A stretch of DNA of 44,854 nucleotides, from contig NZ_JACIGI010000030.1 in assembly GCF_014197795.1 (NCBI RefSeq), positions 1-44,854 on the forward strand, read 5' to 3'. The position numbers and the translations under genes are program-made. A model generated the notes under the pieces. That model worked only from the letters and a program-made list of their open reading frames with translations, was not told the origin of the DNA and did no database searches. This document shows, one piece after another, positions 24,113-32,086 of the stretch (position 1 is the stretch's first letter; each line of letters begins with the position of its first letter). Source of the stretch: Roseospira goensis (GTDB taxonomy: Bacteria > Pseudomonadota > Alphaproteobacteria > Rhodospirillales > Rhodospirillaceae).

Positions 24113-25931
24113 TGACCTGCTGCCGCACTATCAGGCCGAACTGACCGCCATCCGCCGCCTGGCCGGGGCCTTTGCCGCCGCCAACCCGAAGGTCGCCGGC
24201 CGCCTGCGGCTGTCCGAGACGGTGGCCGAAGACCCGCACGTCGCCCGGCTGATCGAGAGCGTCGCCTTCCTCACCGGGCGCATCCGGCTCAAGCTGGACG
24301 ATACGTTCCCGGAGCTGACGGACGCGCTGCTGGGGGTGCTGTACCCGCACTACCTGGCGCCGATCCCGTCCATGGCGGTGGTCGGGATGACCTGCCAGCC
24401 CGACCTGTCGGGGGCCTACCGGGTGCCGCGCGGCACCGAGATCGACACCAGTTCGGCGCACGGCGAGCCGTGCCGCTTCCGCACCGGCTTCGACACCACC
24501 CTGTGGCCGGTGGAGGTCGCCCAGGCGTCGCTGGCGGCGCGGCCCTTCCAGGCCCCCAACAACCCGCGCGCCGCCAACGCCGTCGCCTGCCTGCGGCTGA
24601 CCGTGCGCTGCGTGCAGCCGGAGCAGACGGTCTCCAAGCTGGGCGTCGACCGCCTGCGGCTGTTCCTGCGCGGCGCCGCGCACGAGGCCTATCCGCTCTA
24701 CGAACTGCTGCTCAACAACGCGGTCTCGGTGGCCCTGGCCGATACGCCCGAGGACCGCAGCCCGGTGATCCTGGGACCCGAGGTGCTGAAGCCGGTGGGG
24801 TTCGAGGAGGACGAGGGACTGCTGCCGTGGTCGGCGCGCTCGGCCCCCGGCTACCGGCTGCTGAGCGAGTTCTTCGCCTTTCCCGAGAAGTTCCTGTTCG
24901 TCGACCTGACCGGGCTGGACGCCAAGGTGATGCTGGACGCCGGCAACACCCTGGAGGTCTTCGTCTACCTCGACCGGACCTTCGGCGACCTGGAGCGCAC
25001 CGTGTCCGCCGGCAGCTTCGCGCTCGGCTGCACCCCCGTGGTCAACCTGCTGCGCCAGCGCGCCGAGCCGATCGAAATCACCCAGACCCAGCCGGACTAC
25101 CGCGTCATCCCCGACGCCCGCCGGCCCAAGGGCATGGAGGTCTACCGGGTCGAGCGGGTGCTGGCGACCGCGCCCACCGACGAGACGGTGGCGGTGCAGC
25201 CGTTCTACGGCATGACCCACGGGGCTGGCGGCGCCGACGACGGCCCGCCCTGGTACTGGATGGCGGACCGCCGCGCCGGGGTCACCGACGACGGCGGCAC
25301 CGAGGTGTGGCTCGGCCTGGTGGACATGGACTTCGCCCGCGCCAACCGGGACGGCTGGGTGCTGTCGGTCGAGACCCTATGCCTCAACCGCGATCTGCCC
25401 AACCAGCTTCCGTTCGGCGGCGGCAATCCGCGCCTCGCGCTGACCGAGGCCACCGCGGCGGTCACCGGGGTGACCGCGCTGACGGCCCCGACCCGGACGT
25501 TGCGGCCGGCCGGGGGACCGGGCGGGCGCTGGCGGCTGGTGTCGCATCTGGCGTTGAACCATCTCTCGCTCGCCGGCGGACCCGAGGCGGTGCAGGCCCT
25601 GCGCGAGATCCTGACGCTGTACGACGTGCGCGGCGCGCCGGAGACGCAGGCGCTGATCGAGAGCGTCGTCGGCCTGTCGGCGGTGCACGGGGTGGCGCGC
25701 ACCCACGCCCGCGTCGGCGCCGCCATGGCGCGCGGGCTCGACGTGGCGCTGGACCTGGACGAGCGCGCCACCCCGGGGGTCGGCACCTTCCTGTTCGCCA
25801 GCGTGCTGGACCGCTTCCTGGGGCTGTACTGCTCCCTCAATTCGTTCACGCGGCTGTCGGTGTCGGTGCGCGGCCGCCCCGGCGTGCTGCGGCGTTTCGC
25901 GCCGCGCTCGGGCACGCGGGTGATGCTGTGA
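24105..25931 (+). CDS. tssF: T6SS baseplate protein TssF
   Basis: A 608-residue TssF (ImpG/VasA) baseplate wedge protein. The typical N-terminus is DDLLPHYQAELTAIRRLAGAFAAANPKVAGRLRL, then IESVAFLTGRIRLKLDDTFPELTDALLGVLYPHYLAPIPSM. The C-terminus (FLFASVLDRFLGLYCSLNSFTRL) is also typical. Full length for the family. The stop TGA overlaps the GTG start of tssG. Confidence 0.96.
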   Translation: MVDDLLPHYQAELTAIRRLAGAFAAANPKVAGRLRLSETVAEDPHVARLIESVAFLTGRIRLKLDDTFPELTDALLGVLYPHYLAPIPSMAVVGMTCQPDLSGAYRVPRGTEIDTSSAHGEPCRFRTGFDTTLWPVEVAQASLAARPFQAPNNPRAANAVACLRLTVRCVQPEQTVSKLGVDRLRLFLRGAAHEAYPLYELLLNNAVSVALADTPEDRSPVILGPEVLKPVGFEEDEGLLPWSARSAPGYRLLSEFFAFPEKFLFVDLTGLDAKVMLDAGNTLEVFVYLDRTFGDLERTVSAGSFALGCTPVVNLLRQRAEPIEITQTQPDYRVIPDARRPKGMEVYRVERVLATAPTDETVAVQPFYGMTHGAGGADDGPPWYWMADRRAGVTDDGGTEVWLGLVDMDFARANRDGWVLSVETLCLNRDLPNQLPFGGGNPRLALTEATAAVTGVTALTAPTRTLRPAGGPGGRWRLVSHLALNHLSLAGGPEAVQALREILTLYDVRGAPETQALIESVVGLSAVHGVARTHARVGAAMARGLDVALDLDERATPGVGTFLFASVLDRFLGLYCSLNSFTRLSVSVRGRPGVLRRFAPRSGTRVML

Positions 25932-27025
25932 GCGCGCCGCCAGACGACCCGGCGCCGCGACGCGACGGGGTGGCCGCGCGACTGGCGGCCGCGCCGCACC
26001 GCTTCGACTTCGTGCAGGCGGTGCGGCTGTGGCAGCGCGAGGGCCGCCGCGCCGGCACCGGCCGCCCGGTGGGCGGCGACGCGCCGCCGGACCAGGAGGC
26101 CGTCCGCCTGATCGCCCACCAGTCGCTGGGCTTCCAGCCGGGACAGGTGGCGCCGCCGCGCCGACGCGACGCCGGCGCCGACGGCGTGCCGCGCGTGGCC
26201 GCCACCTTCTTCGGCCTGACCGGTCCCAACGGCGCGCTGCCGCAGCACTATACCGAGCTGGTGATGCAGCGGTCGCGGTCGCACGACACGGCATTGCAGG
26301 CCTTCTTCGACCTGTTCAACCATCGCCTGTTGTCGCAGTTCTGGCGCGCCACGGCCAAGTACCGGCTCGACCTCTCCTACGAACTGAAGCCCGACGACGG
26401 CACCGTCGATGCGGTCACCACGGTGCTGCTGTCGCTGGTCGGCCTCGGGCTGCCCGGCCTGCAAGGCCGCCTGCCGGTGCCGGACGAACGCATCGTCTAT
26501 TACGGCGGGCACTACGCGCACCGACCGCCGTCGGCGGTGGGTCTGGAGCAGATCCTCAGCGACGCGTTCGGCCGGCCGGTGGCGGTGCAGCAGTTCCAGG
26601 GCCGCTGGCTCACCCTGCCGCCGGAGGAACAGACCAGGCTGGGCGATCCGACGGGCTGCCGGCTGGGCATCGACACCGTGGCCGGCAGCCGGGTGTGGGA
26701 CGTCCAGGGTGGTTTCCGCCTGCGGGTCGGGCCGCTGGACTGGGCCGACTTCCGCCGCTTCCAGCCGGACGGCCCGCACCTGCAGCGGCTCGCCGCGCTG
26801 GCCCGGCTGTACGTGGGGCCGGAATTCGCCTTTGACGTGCAGGTGGTGCTGGCGAAGGCGGCGGTGCCCCGGCTGCGGATGCCGGCGGGGCCGGACCCCG
26901 GCGGCGACGGTCCGCGCCTGGGCTGGAACACCTGGCTGGTGCACGAAACCCCGCGCCGCGACGCGGAGGACGCGGTGTTCCGCATCCGGGACATGGAGCC
27001 CGGCACGGACACGGCACCGGCATGA
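25928..27025 (+). CDS. tssG: T6SS baseplate protein TssG
   Basis: A 365-residue TssG (ImpH/VasB) protein. Family markers are APHRFDFVQAVRLWQRE, FFGLTGPNGALPQHYTE, FFDLFNHRLLSQFWRA, YYGGHYAHRPPSAVGLEQIL and LGWNTWLV near the end. The start is GTG 25928, overlapping the tssF stop in a GTGA junction. The stop codon (27023-27025) falls at the first bases of REP array 2, so the T6SS run ends here; tssH, tssI, tssJ, tssK, tssL, tssM and hcp must lie elsewhere if the system is complete. Confidence 0.94.
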   Translation: MSAPPDDPAPRRDGVAARLAAAPHRFDFVQAVRLWQREGRRAGTGRPVGGDAPPDQEAVRLIAHQSLGFQPGQVAPPRRRDAGADGVPRVAATFFGLTGPNGALPQHYTELVMQRSRSHDTALQAFFDLFNHRLLSQFWRATAKYRLDLSYELKPDDGTVDAVTTVLLSLVGLGLPGLQGRLPVPDERIVYYGGHYAHRPPSAVGLEQILSDAFGRPVAVQQFQGRWLTLPPEEQTRLGDPTGCRLGIDTVAGSRVWDVQGGFRLRVGPLDWADFRRFQPDGPHLQRLAALARLYVGPEFAFDVQVVLAKAAVPRLRMPAGPDPGGDGPRLGWNTWLVHETPRRDAEDAVFRIRDMEPGTDTAPA

Positions 27026-27793
27026 CGAGGGAGCGGGGGACCGAGAAAGGAGAGGCTCTTGCGCCCCGCTCCCGCGGGGGCGCCCGGGCTGCGCGTGGTC
27101 CCCCGCCGGAGCGGGGGACCGAGAAAGGATGGGCTCTCGCGCCCCCGCTCCCGCGGGGGCGCCCGGGCTGCGCGTGGTCCCCCGCCGGAGCGGGGGACCG
27201 AGAATGGAAGGGCTCTCGCGCCCCCGCTCCCGCGGGGGCGCAGGGGGCACGCGTGGTCCCCCGCCGGAGCGGGGGACCGAGAAAGGAGAGGCTCTCGCGC
27301 CCCCGCTCCCGCGGGGGCGCAGGGGGCACGCGTGGTCCCCCGCCGGAGCGGGGGACCGAGAAAGGATGGGCTCTCGCGCCCCGCTCCCGCGCGGGCGCAG
27401 GGGGTGCGCCGGGTCCCACGCTGGAGCGGGGGACCGAGAAAGGATGGGCTCTCGCGCCCCCGCTCCCGCGGGGACGCCCGGGCTGCGCGCGGTCCCCCGC
27501 CGGAGCGGGGGACCGAGAAAGGAGAGGCTCTCGCGCCCCCGCTCCCGCGGGGGCGCCCGGGCTGCGCGTGGTCCCCCGCCGGAGCGGGGGACCGAGAAAG
27601 GATGGGCTCTCTCGCCCCCGCTCCCGCGGGGGCGCAGGGGGCACGCGTGGTCCCCCGCCGGAGCGGGGGACCGAGAAAGGAAGGGCTCTCGCGCCCCCGC
27701 TCCCGCGGGGGCGCCCGGGCTGCGCGCGGTCCCCCGCCGGAGCGGGGGACCGAGAAAGGAGAGGCTCTCGCGCCCCCGCTCCCGCGGGGGCGC
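27022..27793. repeat. REP array 2: about ten BIME-like units, 79-bp period
   Basis: The first hairpin A is truncated (about 27022-27042). Full A hairpins start at 27097, 27176, 27255, 27334, 27412, 27491, 27570, 27649 and 27728; the last B hairpin ends at 27793. Most A stems here are GGTCCCCCGC with loop CGGA, unlike the GGTCCCACGC of the other arrays; the partner arm changed too. B hairpins have stem GCGCCCCCGC and loop TCCC. Spacers read GAGAAAGGA followed by GAGG, TGGG or AGGG, then CTCT. Linkers are of two main types (CCGGGCTGCGCG and AGGGGGCACGCG). The rest of the gap to 27890 shows no gene. Confidence 0.93.
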
Positions 27794-27890
27794 GGCCGCA
27801 CCGCTCCCTTTCCATTGCTTTCGCGCTGCGGTATGACACCCGGGCACGCTGCCCCCGTCCCCATTCCCCGCACACAGCGAGCCGCGCCCC

Positions 27891-28910
27891 ATGCTGCACC
27901 TGGACGCCGACGCCCTCGCCCGCGCCGTCACGCCCCGCGCCCTGGTCGAGGCCCTGCGCGCCATGTTCGCCACCGGTGCCGAGGCGCCGTTGCGCCATCA
28001 TCACACGCTGCCGGCGCACACAGGGGAACGCCCCGGCACCCTGCTGCTGATGCCGGCCTGGCAGATCCCGGGGCAGACCCCGGGGCAGATCCCGGGGCAG
28101 AACGCCGAGACGGGCTACATCGGGGTCAAGATCGCCACCGTGTTTCCGGACAACCCGGCCCGCCGTGACCTGTCGGCCGTGACCGCGCTCTACTACCTGG
28201 CCGAGGCCGGCAGCGGCCGGCCGCTGGCGCTGATCGACGGCACCCTGCTGACGCGGTTGCGCACCGCCGCCGCCTCCGCCCTGGCCGCGGACACCCTGGC
28301 CCGACCCGACGCCGAAACCCTGCTGATGGTCGGCACCGGCGCGCTGGCGCCGCACTTTATCCGCCACCACGCCGCGGTGCGACCGTACCGGCGCGTGCTG
28401 GTGTGGGGCCGCGACGCCGCCAAGGCCGCCGCCGTCGCCGAGGCCGTCGCCCCGGACCTGCCCGAGGCGACCGTGCAGGCCGTCGACTCGCTGGACGCCG
28501 GGCTGGCGGCCGCCGACGTGATCTCCTGCGCCACCTCCGCGACCCACGGGGTGGTGCCGGGCGCCCGCCTGCGGGCCGGTCAGCACCTGGACCTGGCCGG
28601 CAGCTTCACCCCGCACATGCGCGAGACCGACGACGACGCGATCCGCCGGTCCCGCGTGTTCGTCGACACCGACGGCGCCCTGGTCGAGAGCGGCGACCTG
28701 GTGGACCCTTTGCGCGACGGCGCGTTGACCCGCGACGCCATCCAGGGCGACCTGTTCCAGCTCTGCCGGGGCGACCGGCCGGGCCGCGGCGGAGACGACG
28801 AGATCACCCTGTTCAAGTCCACCGGGACCGCCCTGGAGGACCTGGCCGGCGCCGCGCTGGCCTACGAGAGTCACTCGAAGCGCCACACCAAGGGGATGGC
28901 CGACACATGA
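27891..28910 (+). CDS. ornithine cyclodeaminase / mu-crystallin family oxidoreductase
   Basis: A 339-residue protein of the ornithine cyclodeaminase/mu-crystallin family, NAD(P)-dependent enzymes acting on ornithine, alanine or cyclic imino acids. The nucleotide-binding loop is LLMVGTGALAPHFI (about residues 144-157). Other family stretches are GYIGVKIATVFPDN, LIDGTLLTRLRTAAASALAA and DVISCATSATHGVV. A 12-bp tandem repeat (about 28063-28100) inserts QIPGQTPGQIPGQ into the N-terminal part, a local expansion. The substrate cannot be told from sequence. Its stop overlaps the sbtA start (ATGA), so the two are translationally coupled. Confidence 0.85.
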   Translation: MLHLDADALARAVTPRALVEALRAMFATGAEAPLRHHHTLPAHTGERPGTLLLMPAWQIPGQTPGQIPGQNAETGYIGVKIATVFPDNPARRDLSAVTALYYLAEAGSGRPLALIDGTLLTRLRTAAASALAADTLARPDAETLLMVGTGALAPHFIRHHAAVRPYRRVLVWGRDAAKAAAVAEAVAPDLPEATVQAVDSLDAGLAAADVISCATSATHGVVPGARLRAGQHLDLAGSFTPHMRETDDDAIRRSRVFVDTDGALVESGDLVDPLRDGALTRDAIQGDLFQLCRGDRPGRGGDDEITLFKSTGTALEDLAGAALAYESHSKRHTKGMADT

Positions 28911-29893
28911 TGGATCTGCTGTCGCTGGCCGCCGGCAACCTGCTGTCCGCGCCGGTGCTGTTCTTCGCCCTGGGCCTGCTGGCCGGGTTCGCCCGCTCGG
29001 ACCTGACCATCCCGGAGGCCATCGCCAAGGGCCTGTCGCTCTATCTGATGCTGGCGATCGGCTTCAAGGGCGGGGCCATCATGGCGAGCCACGGCCTGAG
29101 CGGGGTGCTGGTCGCCACCCTGGCCGCCGGCATGGTGCTCAGTGCGCTGATGCCGCTGATCGCCTTCGCCGCGCTGAAGGCGACCACCCGCCTGCGGGTG
29201 CCCGACGCGGCCGCGGTGGCGGCGCACTACGGCTCCATCAGTCTGGTGACCTTCGTGACCGCCACCCTGATGCTGACCCGTCTGGGCACCGACTTCGAGG
29301 GTTTCATGGTCGCCACCGCGGCGGTCATGGAGACCCCGGCCATCCTGGTCGGCCTGTGGCTGGCGCGCCGCGCCGGAACCGCCACCCAGGAGGACGCCGG
29401 CAACGGCGGCGGCGAACTGTGGCGCGAGATCTTCCTCAATGGCAGCGTGGTGGTGCTGGTCGGCGCCTTCGTGATCGGCTGGATCACCGGGGCCGAGGGC
29501 AAGGCGGCGCTGGAGCCGTTCATCGTCGGCCCGTTCACCGGGGTGCTGTGCTTCTTCCTGCTGGACATGGGGCTGGTGACCGCGCGCCGCTTCCGCGACG
29601 CCAAGGGGCTGTCGCCGGCGGTGGTGGCGTTCGGGCTGTACATGCCGCTGATCGGGGCCGTCCTGGGCCTGGTCTCGGGCGTTCTGGTCGGGCTGTCGGC
29701 GGGCGGAGTGGCGCTACTGATGGTGCTGGCGGCCAGCGCCTCCTACATCGCCGTGCCGGCGGCCATGCGGCTGGCCTTGCCGCAGGCCAATCCGGCGCTG
29801 TACCTGACCCTGTCGCTGGGGGTGACCTTCCCGTTCAACCTGGTGGTAGGCATCCCGCTGTATCACTTCGTCGCCACCACGGTGGCAAGCTAG
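28907..29893 (+). CDS. sbtA: SbtA-family sodium-dependent bicarbonate transporter
   Basis: A 328-residue integral membrane protein with about ten hydrophobic segments. Family features include LSAPVLFFALGLLAGFARSDLTIP, LYLMLAIGFKGG near the first repeat, and AAHYGSISLVTFV. SbtA imports bicarbonate with sodium across the inner membrane; related proteins carry other anions. The next gene is its PII-like regulator, a pairing that strongly supports the call. ATG 28907 overlaps the upstream stop and has AAGGGG before it; a second ATG follows directly. Confidence 0.87.
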   Translation: MMDLLSLAAGNLLSAPVLFFALGLLAGFARSDLTIPEAIAKGLSLYLMLAIGFKGGAIMASHGLSGVLVATLAAGMVLSALMPLIAFAALKATTRLRVPDAAAVAAHYGSISLVTFVTATLMLTRLGTDFEGFMVATAAVMETPAILVGLWLARRAGTATQEDAGNGGGELWREIFLNGSVVVLVGAFVIGWITGAEGKAALEPFIVGPFTGVLCFFLLDMGLVTARRFRDAKGLSPAVVAFGLYMPLIGAVLGLVSGVLVGLSAGGVALLMVLAASASYIAVPAAMRLALPQANPALYLTLSLGVTFPFNLVVGIPLYHFVATTVAS

Positions 29894-29905
29894 GGGGGCG
29901 CGGCC

Positions 29906-30214
29906 ATGGAGACGTTCGGACGCAAGAAGATCGAGCTGTTCATAGAGCGCCCCCTGCTGCCGCGCGTGCTGCGGCTCATCAAGAGCACAGGGGCGACCGG
30001 CTATACCGTGCTGCCGACCCTCCAGGGCGGCGGCCAGGACGGAGTGTGGGACGAGGGCCTGCCCATCGACGCCCAGCACATGGTGCAGGTGGTGGTCATC
30101 ACCAACGCCGAGCGCGCCGACGCCATCCTGGAGGGCATCAAGCCGATGCTGGGCACCTGGCAGGGCGTGGTCTGCGTCTCGGACGTTCAGGTGCTGCGCC
30201 GCGAGCGGTTCTAG
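29906..30214 (+). CDS. sbtB: SbtB-like PII-family regulator of SbtA
   Basis: A 102-residue protein with the ferredoxin-like fold of PII signalling proteins: KKIELFIERPLLPRVLRLIKSTGATGYTVLP, then MVQVVVITNAERADAILEGIKPML and VVCVSDVQVLRRERF. SbtB proteins bind adenine nucleotides and gate SbtA. The C-terminal Cys-Gly-Pro loop found in many cyanobacterial SbtB is absent here. It starts 12 bp after sbtA. Confidence 0.85.
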   Translation: METFGRKKIELFIERPLLPRVLRLIKSTGATGYTVLPTLQGGGQDGVWDEGLPIDAQHMVQVVVITNAERADAILEGIKPMLGTWQGVVCVSDVQVLRRERF

Positions 30215-30316
30215 GGCAGAACCCTGCACGCAGCGGGCTGGACGGTGACGGCGCGGCCGCGACCGTGCTAAGCACCGCGCGATCCCGCCGCGCGCCCCGT
30301 TTCGGAGACCCCGCCC

Positions 30317-30565
30317 ATGCCGCGCTCCCGCCTCGCCGCCGTGCTGCTGGCCCTGGCCCCCCTTGCCGCCTGCGGCAGCGGCGGGCCGGGCGCGGAGATG
30401 GACGACGCCACCCACCTGACGCTGTACTGCCAGACTCATCGCTGTGTCTGCGTGGAGGACGGGTTCCTGCCGTTCGGCGCCGCCGACAAGCGCGAGCCGG
30501 AGTGGAGCCTGACCGGCGAGCCGTCGTGCCTGGACGGCTATACCCTGGATACCGTCACGGACTGA
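30317..30565 (+). CDS. small cysteine-containing lipoprotein, unknown function
   Basis: An 82-residue lipoprotein. The signal peptide ends in the lipobox LAA-C19. The mature part has four more cysteines (YCQTHRCVCV and PSCLDG), enough for two disulfides in the periplasm. No family is recognised. It lies 102 bp after sbtB on the same strand and 11 bp before REP array 3. A weak GGAGAC precedes ATG 30317. Confidence 0.6.
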   Translation: MPRSRLAAVLLALAPLAACGSGGPGAEMDDATHLTLYCQTHRCVCVEDGFLPFGAADKREPEWSLTGEPSCLDGYTLDTVTD

Positions 30566-30575
30566 CGCGCCCGCA

Positions 30576-31036
30576 GGTCCCACGCGGGAGCGTGGGACCG
30601 AGAAAGGACCGGGTCTCGCGCCCCCGCTCCCGCGGGGGCGCAGCGGGCACGCGTGGTCCCACGCGGGAGCGGGGGACCCAGAAAGGACTTGGTCTCGCGC
30701 CCCCGCTCCCACGGGGGCGCAAAGGGCACGTGCGGTCCCACGCGGGAGCGTGGGACCCAGAAAGGACCGGGTCTCGCGCCCCCGCTCCCGCGGAGGCGCA
30801 AAGGGCACGCGCGGTCCCACGCGGGAGCGGGGGACCCAGAAAGGACCGGGTCTCGCGCCCCCGCTCCCGCGGAGGCGCAAAGGGCACGTACGGTCCCACG
30901 CGGGAGCGTGGGACCCAGAAAGGACCGGGTCTCGCGCCCCCGCTCCCGCGGGGGCGCAAGAGGCACGCGTGGTCCCACGCGGGAGCGGGGGACCCAGAAA
31001 GGACCGGGTCTCGCGCCCCCGCTCCCGCGGGGGCGC
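30576..31036. repeat. REP array 3: six BIME-like units, 79 bp, dimeric pattern
   Basis: Units start at 30576, 30655, 30734, 30813, 30892 and 30971, each exactly 79 bp apart; the last B hairpin ends at 31036. Hairpin A arms alternate strictly: odd units end GCGTGGGACC (perfect pairing), even units end GCGGGGGACC (one mismatch or wobble with CCCACGC). The linker before each A alternates in step (CACGCG against CACGTG/CACGTA). The true amplified unit was therefore a 158-bp dimer. From unit 2 on, the spacer begins CAGA rather than GAGA. The array lies between the lipoprotein and the 3' end of the RAYT gene. Confidence 0.93.
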
Positions 31037-31086
31037 CCGGTGTGCAGATGCGCCCTTCAACACGCAGGCTCCCGCACAGCCGCCGC

Positions 31087-31617
31087 TCACCACGTCGTCG
31101 TCACCGGGATGAGACCCTCCTCCCCCGCATACGTCCGGGCACTCGAATAGCGCCAGTGCACAGGGTCATCAACATAACCACGCCGGACCGGGTTGGCATG
31201 CAGGTAGTCCAGCTTCTGATGCATCATGGCCTCGCCCTCGATCATCTTCGGGTGGGCGCCGTGCTGCCAGACCTGGTGCTCCCGGTCGATCCGGTGACGG
31301 TCCTTCTCGGCCCGGAGACCCTGGAGGACGGCCGGACGGTCTACAGCCAGACGCTTGACGATGCTGGTCGCCGTGAACGACTTGAACGCCGAGACCGAAC
31401 GGGCGAGGTCCTCCGCCTGGGCCACAAAATGGCAGTGGTTCTCCAGGATCACGTAGCCGAAGAGGGTCAGCCGGCCCTGTCGTTGCATGTGCGCGAGGCA
31501 GTCCAGAACAAGACGCGCGTTGGCGGGATCCGAGAACAGAGGCAGCCATCCCACCACCGTGCAGGTCAGGAAGTGGGGCGCGGCGGGGTCGAGGATCCGA
31601 TAGCGCGACCGGGGCAT
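31087..31617 (-). CDS. rayT: REP-associated Y1/HUH transposase-like protein (RAYT)
   Basis: A 176-residue protein of the IS200/RAYT Y1 transposase-like family, which cut and join single-stranded REP hairpins. Family features are the start MPRSRYRI, PHFLTCTVVGWLPLF, the metal-binding H61-C-H63 in VILENHCHFVAQ, QVWQHGAHPKMI, and the C-terminal KLDYLHANPVRRGYVDDPVHWRYSSARTYAG. Between H63 and Y138 there is no tyrosine, so the usual catalytic residue is missing or displaced. The gene lies between REP arrays 3 and 4 with no IS ends, the standard single-copy RAYT setting. An alternative start at 31671 would add 18 residues; 31617 matches family N-termini. Confidence 0.88.
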   Translation of the reverse strand: MPRSRYRILDPAAPHFLTCTVVGWLPLFSDPANARLVLDCLAHMQRQGRLTLFGYVILENHCHFVAQAEDLARSVSAFKSFTATSIVKRLAVDRPAVLQGLRAEKDRHRIDREHQVWQHGAHPKMIEGEAMMHQKLDYLHANPVRRGYVDDPVHWRYSSARTYAGEEGLIPVTTTW

Positions 31618-31683
31618 GCCCGAGCATACCCGCAATGATACCCTTACGCCATGATCCACGATCAATCGCATGGAATGGCGCGT

Positions 31684-32077
31684 GGTCCCACGCGGGAGCG
31701 CGGGACCAAGACAGGCTAAGAGTCTCGCGCCCCGGCTCTCGCGGGGGCGCAGGGGGTGCGCCGGGTCCCACGCGGGAGCGTGGGACCGAGAAAGGACTGG
31801 GTCTCGCGCCCCCGCTCCCGCGGGGGCGCAAGGGGCGCGCCGGGTCCCACGCAGGAGCGTGGGACCGAGAAAGGACTGGGTCTCGCGCCCCCGCTCCCGC
31901 GGGGGCGCATGGGGCGCGCCGGGTCCCACGCAGGAGCGTGGGACCGAGAAAGACCCGGACTCTCGCGCCCCCGCTCCCGCGGGGGCGCAGGGGGTGCGCC
32001 GGGTCCCACGCGGGAGCGTGGGACCGAGAAAGACCGAGAATGGACTGGGTCTCGCGCCCCCGCTCCCGCGGGGGCGC
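31684..32077. repeat. REP array 4: five BIME-like units, 79-80-bp period
   Basis: Units start at 31684, 31764, 31843, 31922 and 32002; the last B hairpin ends at 32077. Hairpin A is GGTCCCACGC with loop GGGA or AGGA; B is GCGCCCCCGC with loop TCCC, except unit 1 (GCGCCCCGGC, loop TCTC). The spacer reads GAGAAAGGACTGGGTCTC in units 2 and 3; unit 5 has a small internal GAGAAAGAC duplication. Linkers are AGGGGGTGCGCCG-like. The array is 66 bp upstream of the RAYT start and 10 bp from the stop of the NifX-like gene. Confidence 0.93.
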
Positions 32078-32086
32078 ATGTCGGCC

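Noticed and set aside
27022-27836. Long frames through the REP arrays coding repeated Arg/Gly/Pro-rich peptides on both strands
   Set aside because: The unit length (79 or 82) shifts frame each copy and all frames are open only because of GC content. No ribosome-binding site; the signal is in the DNA hairpins.
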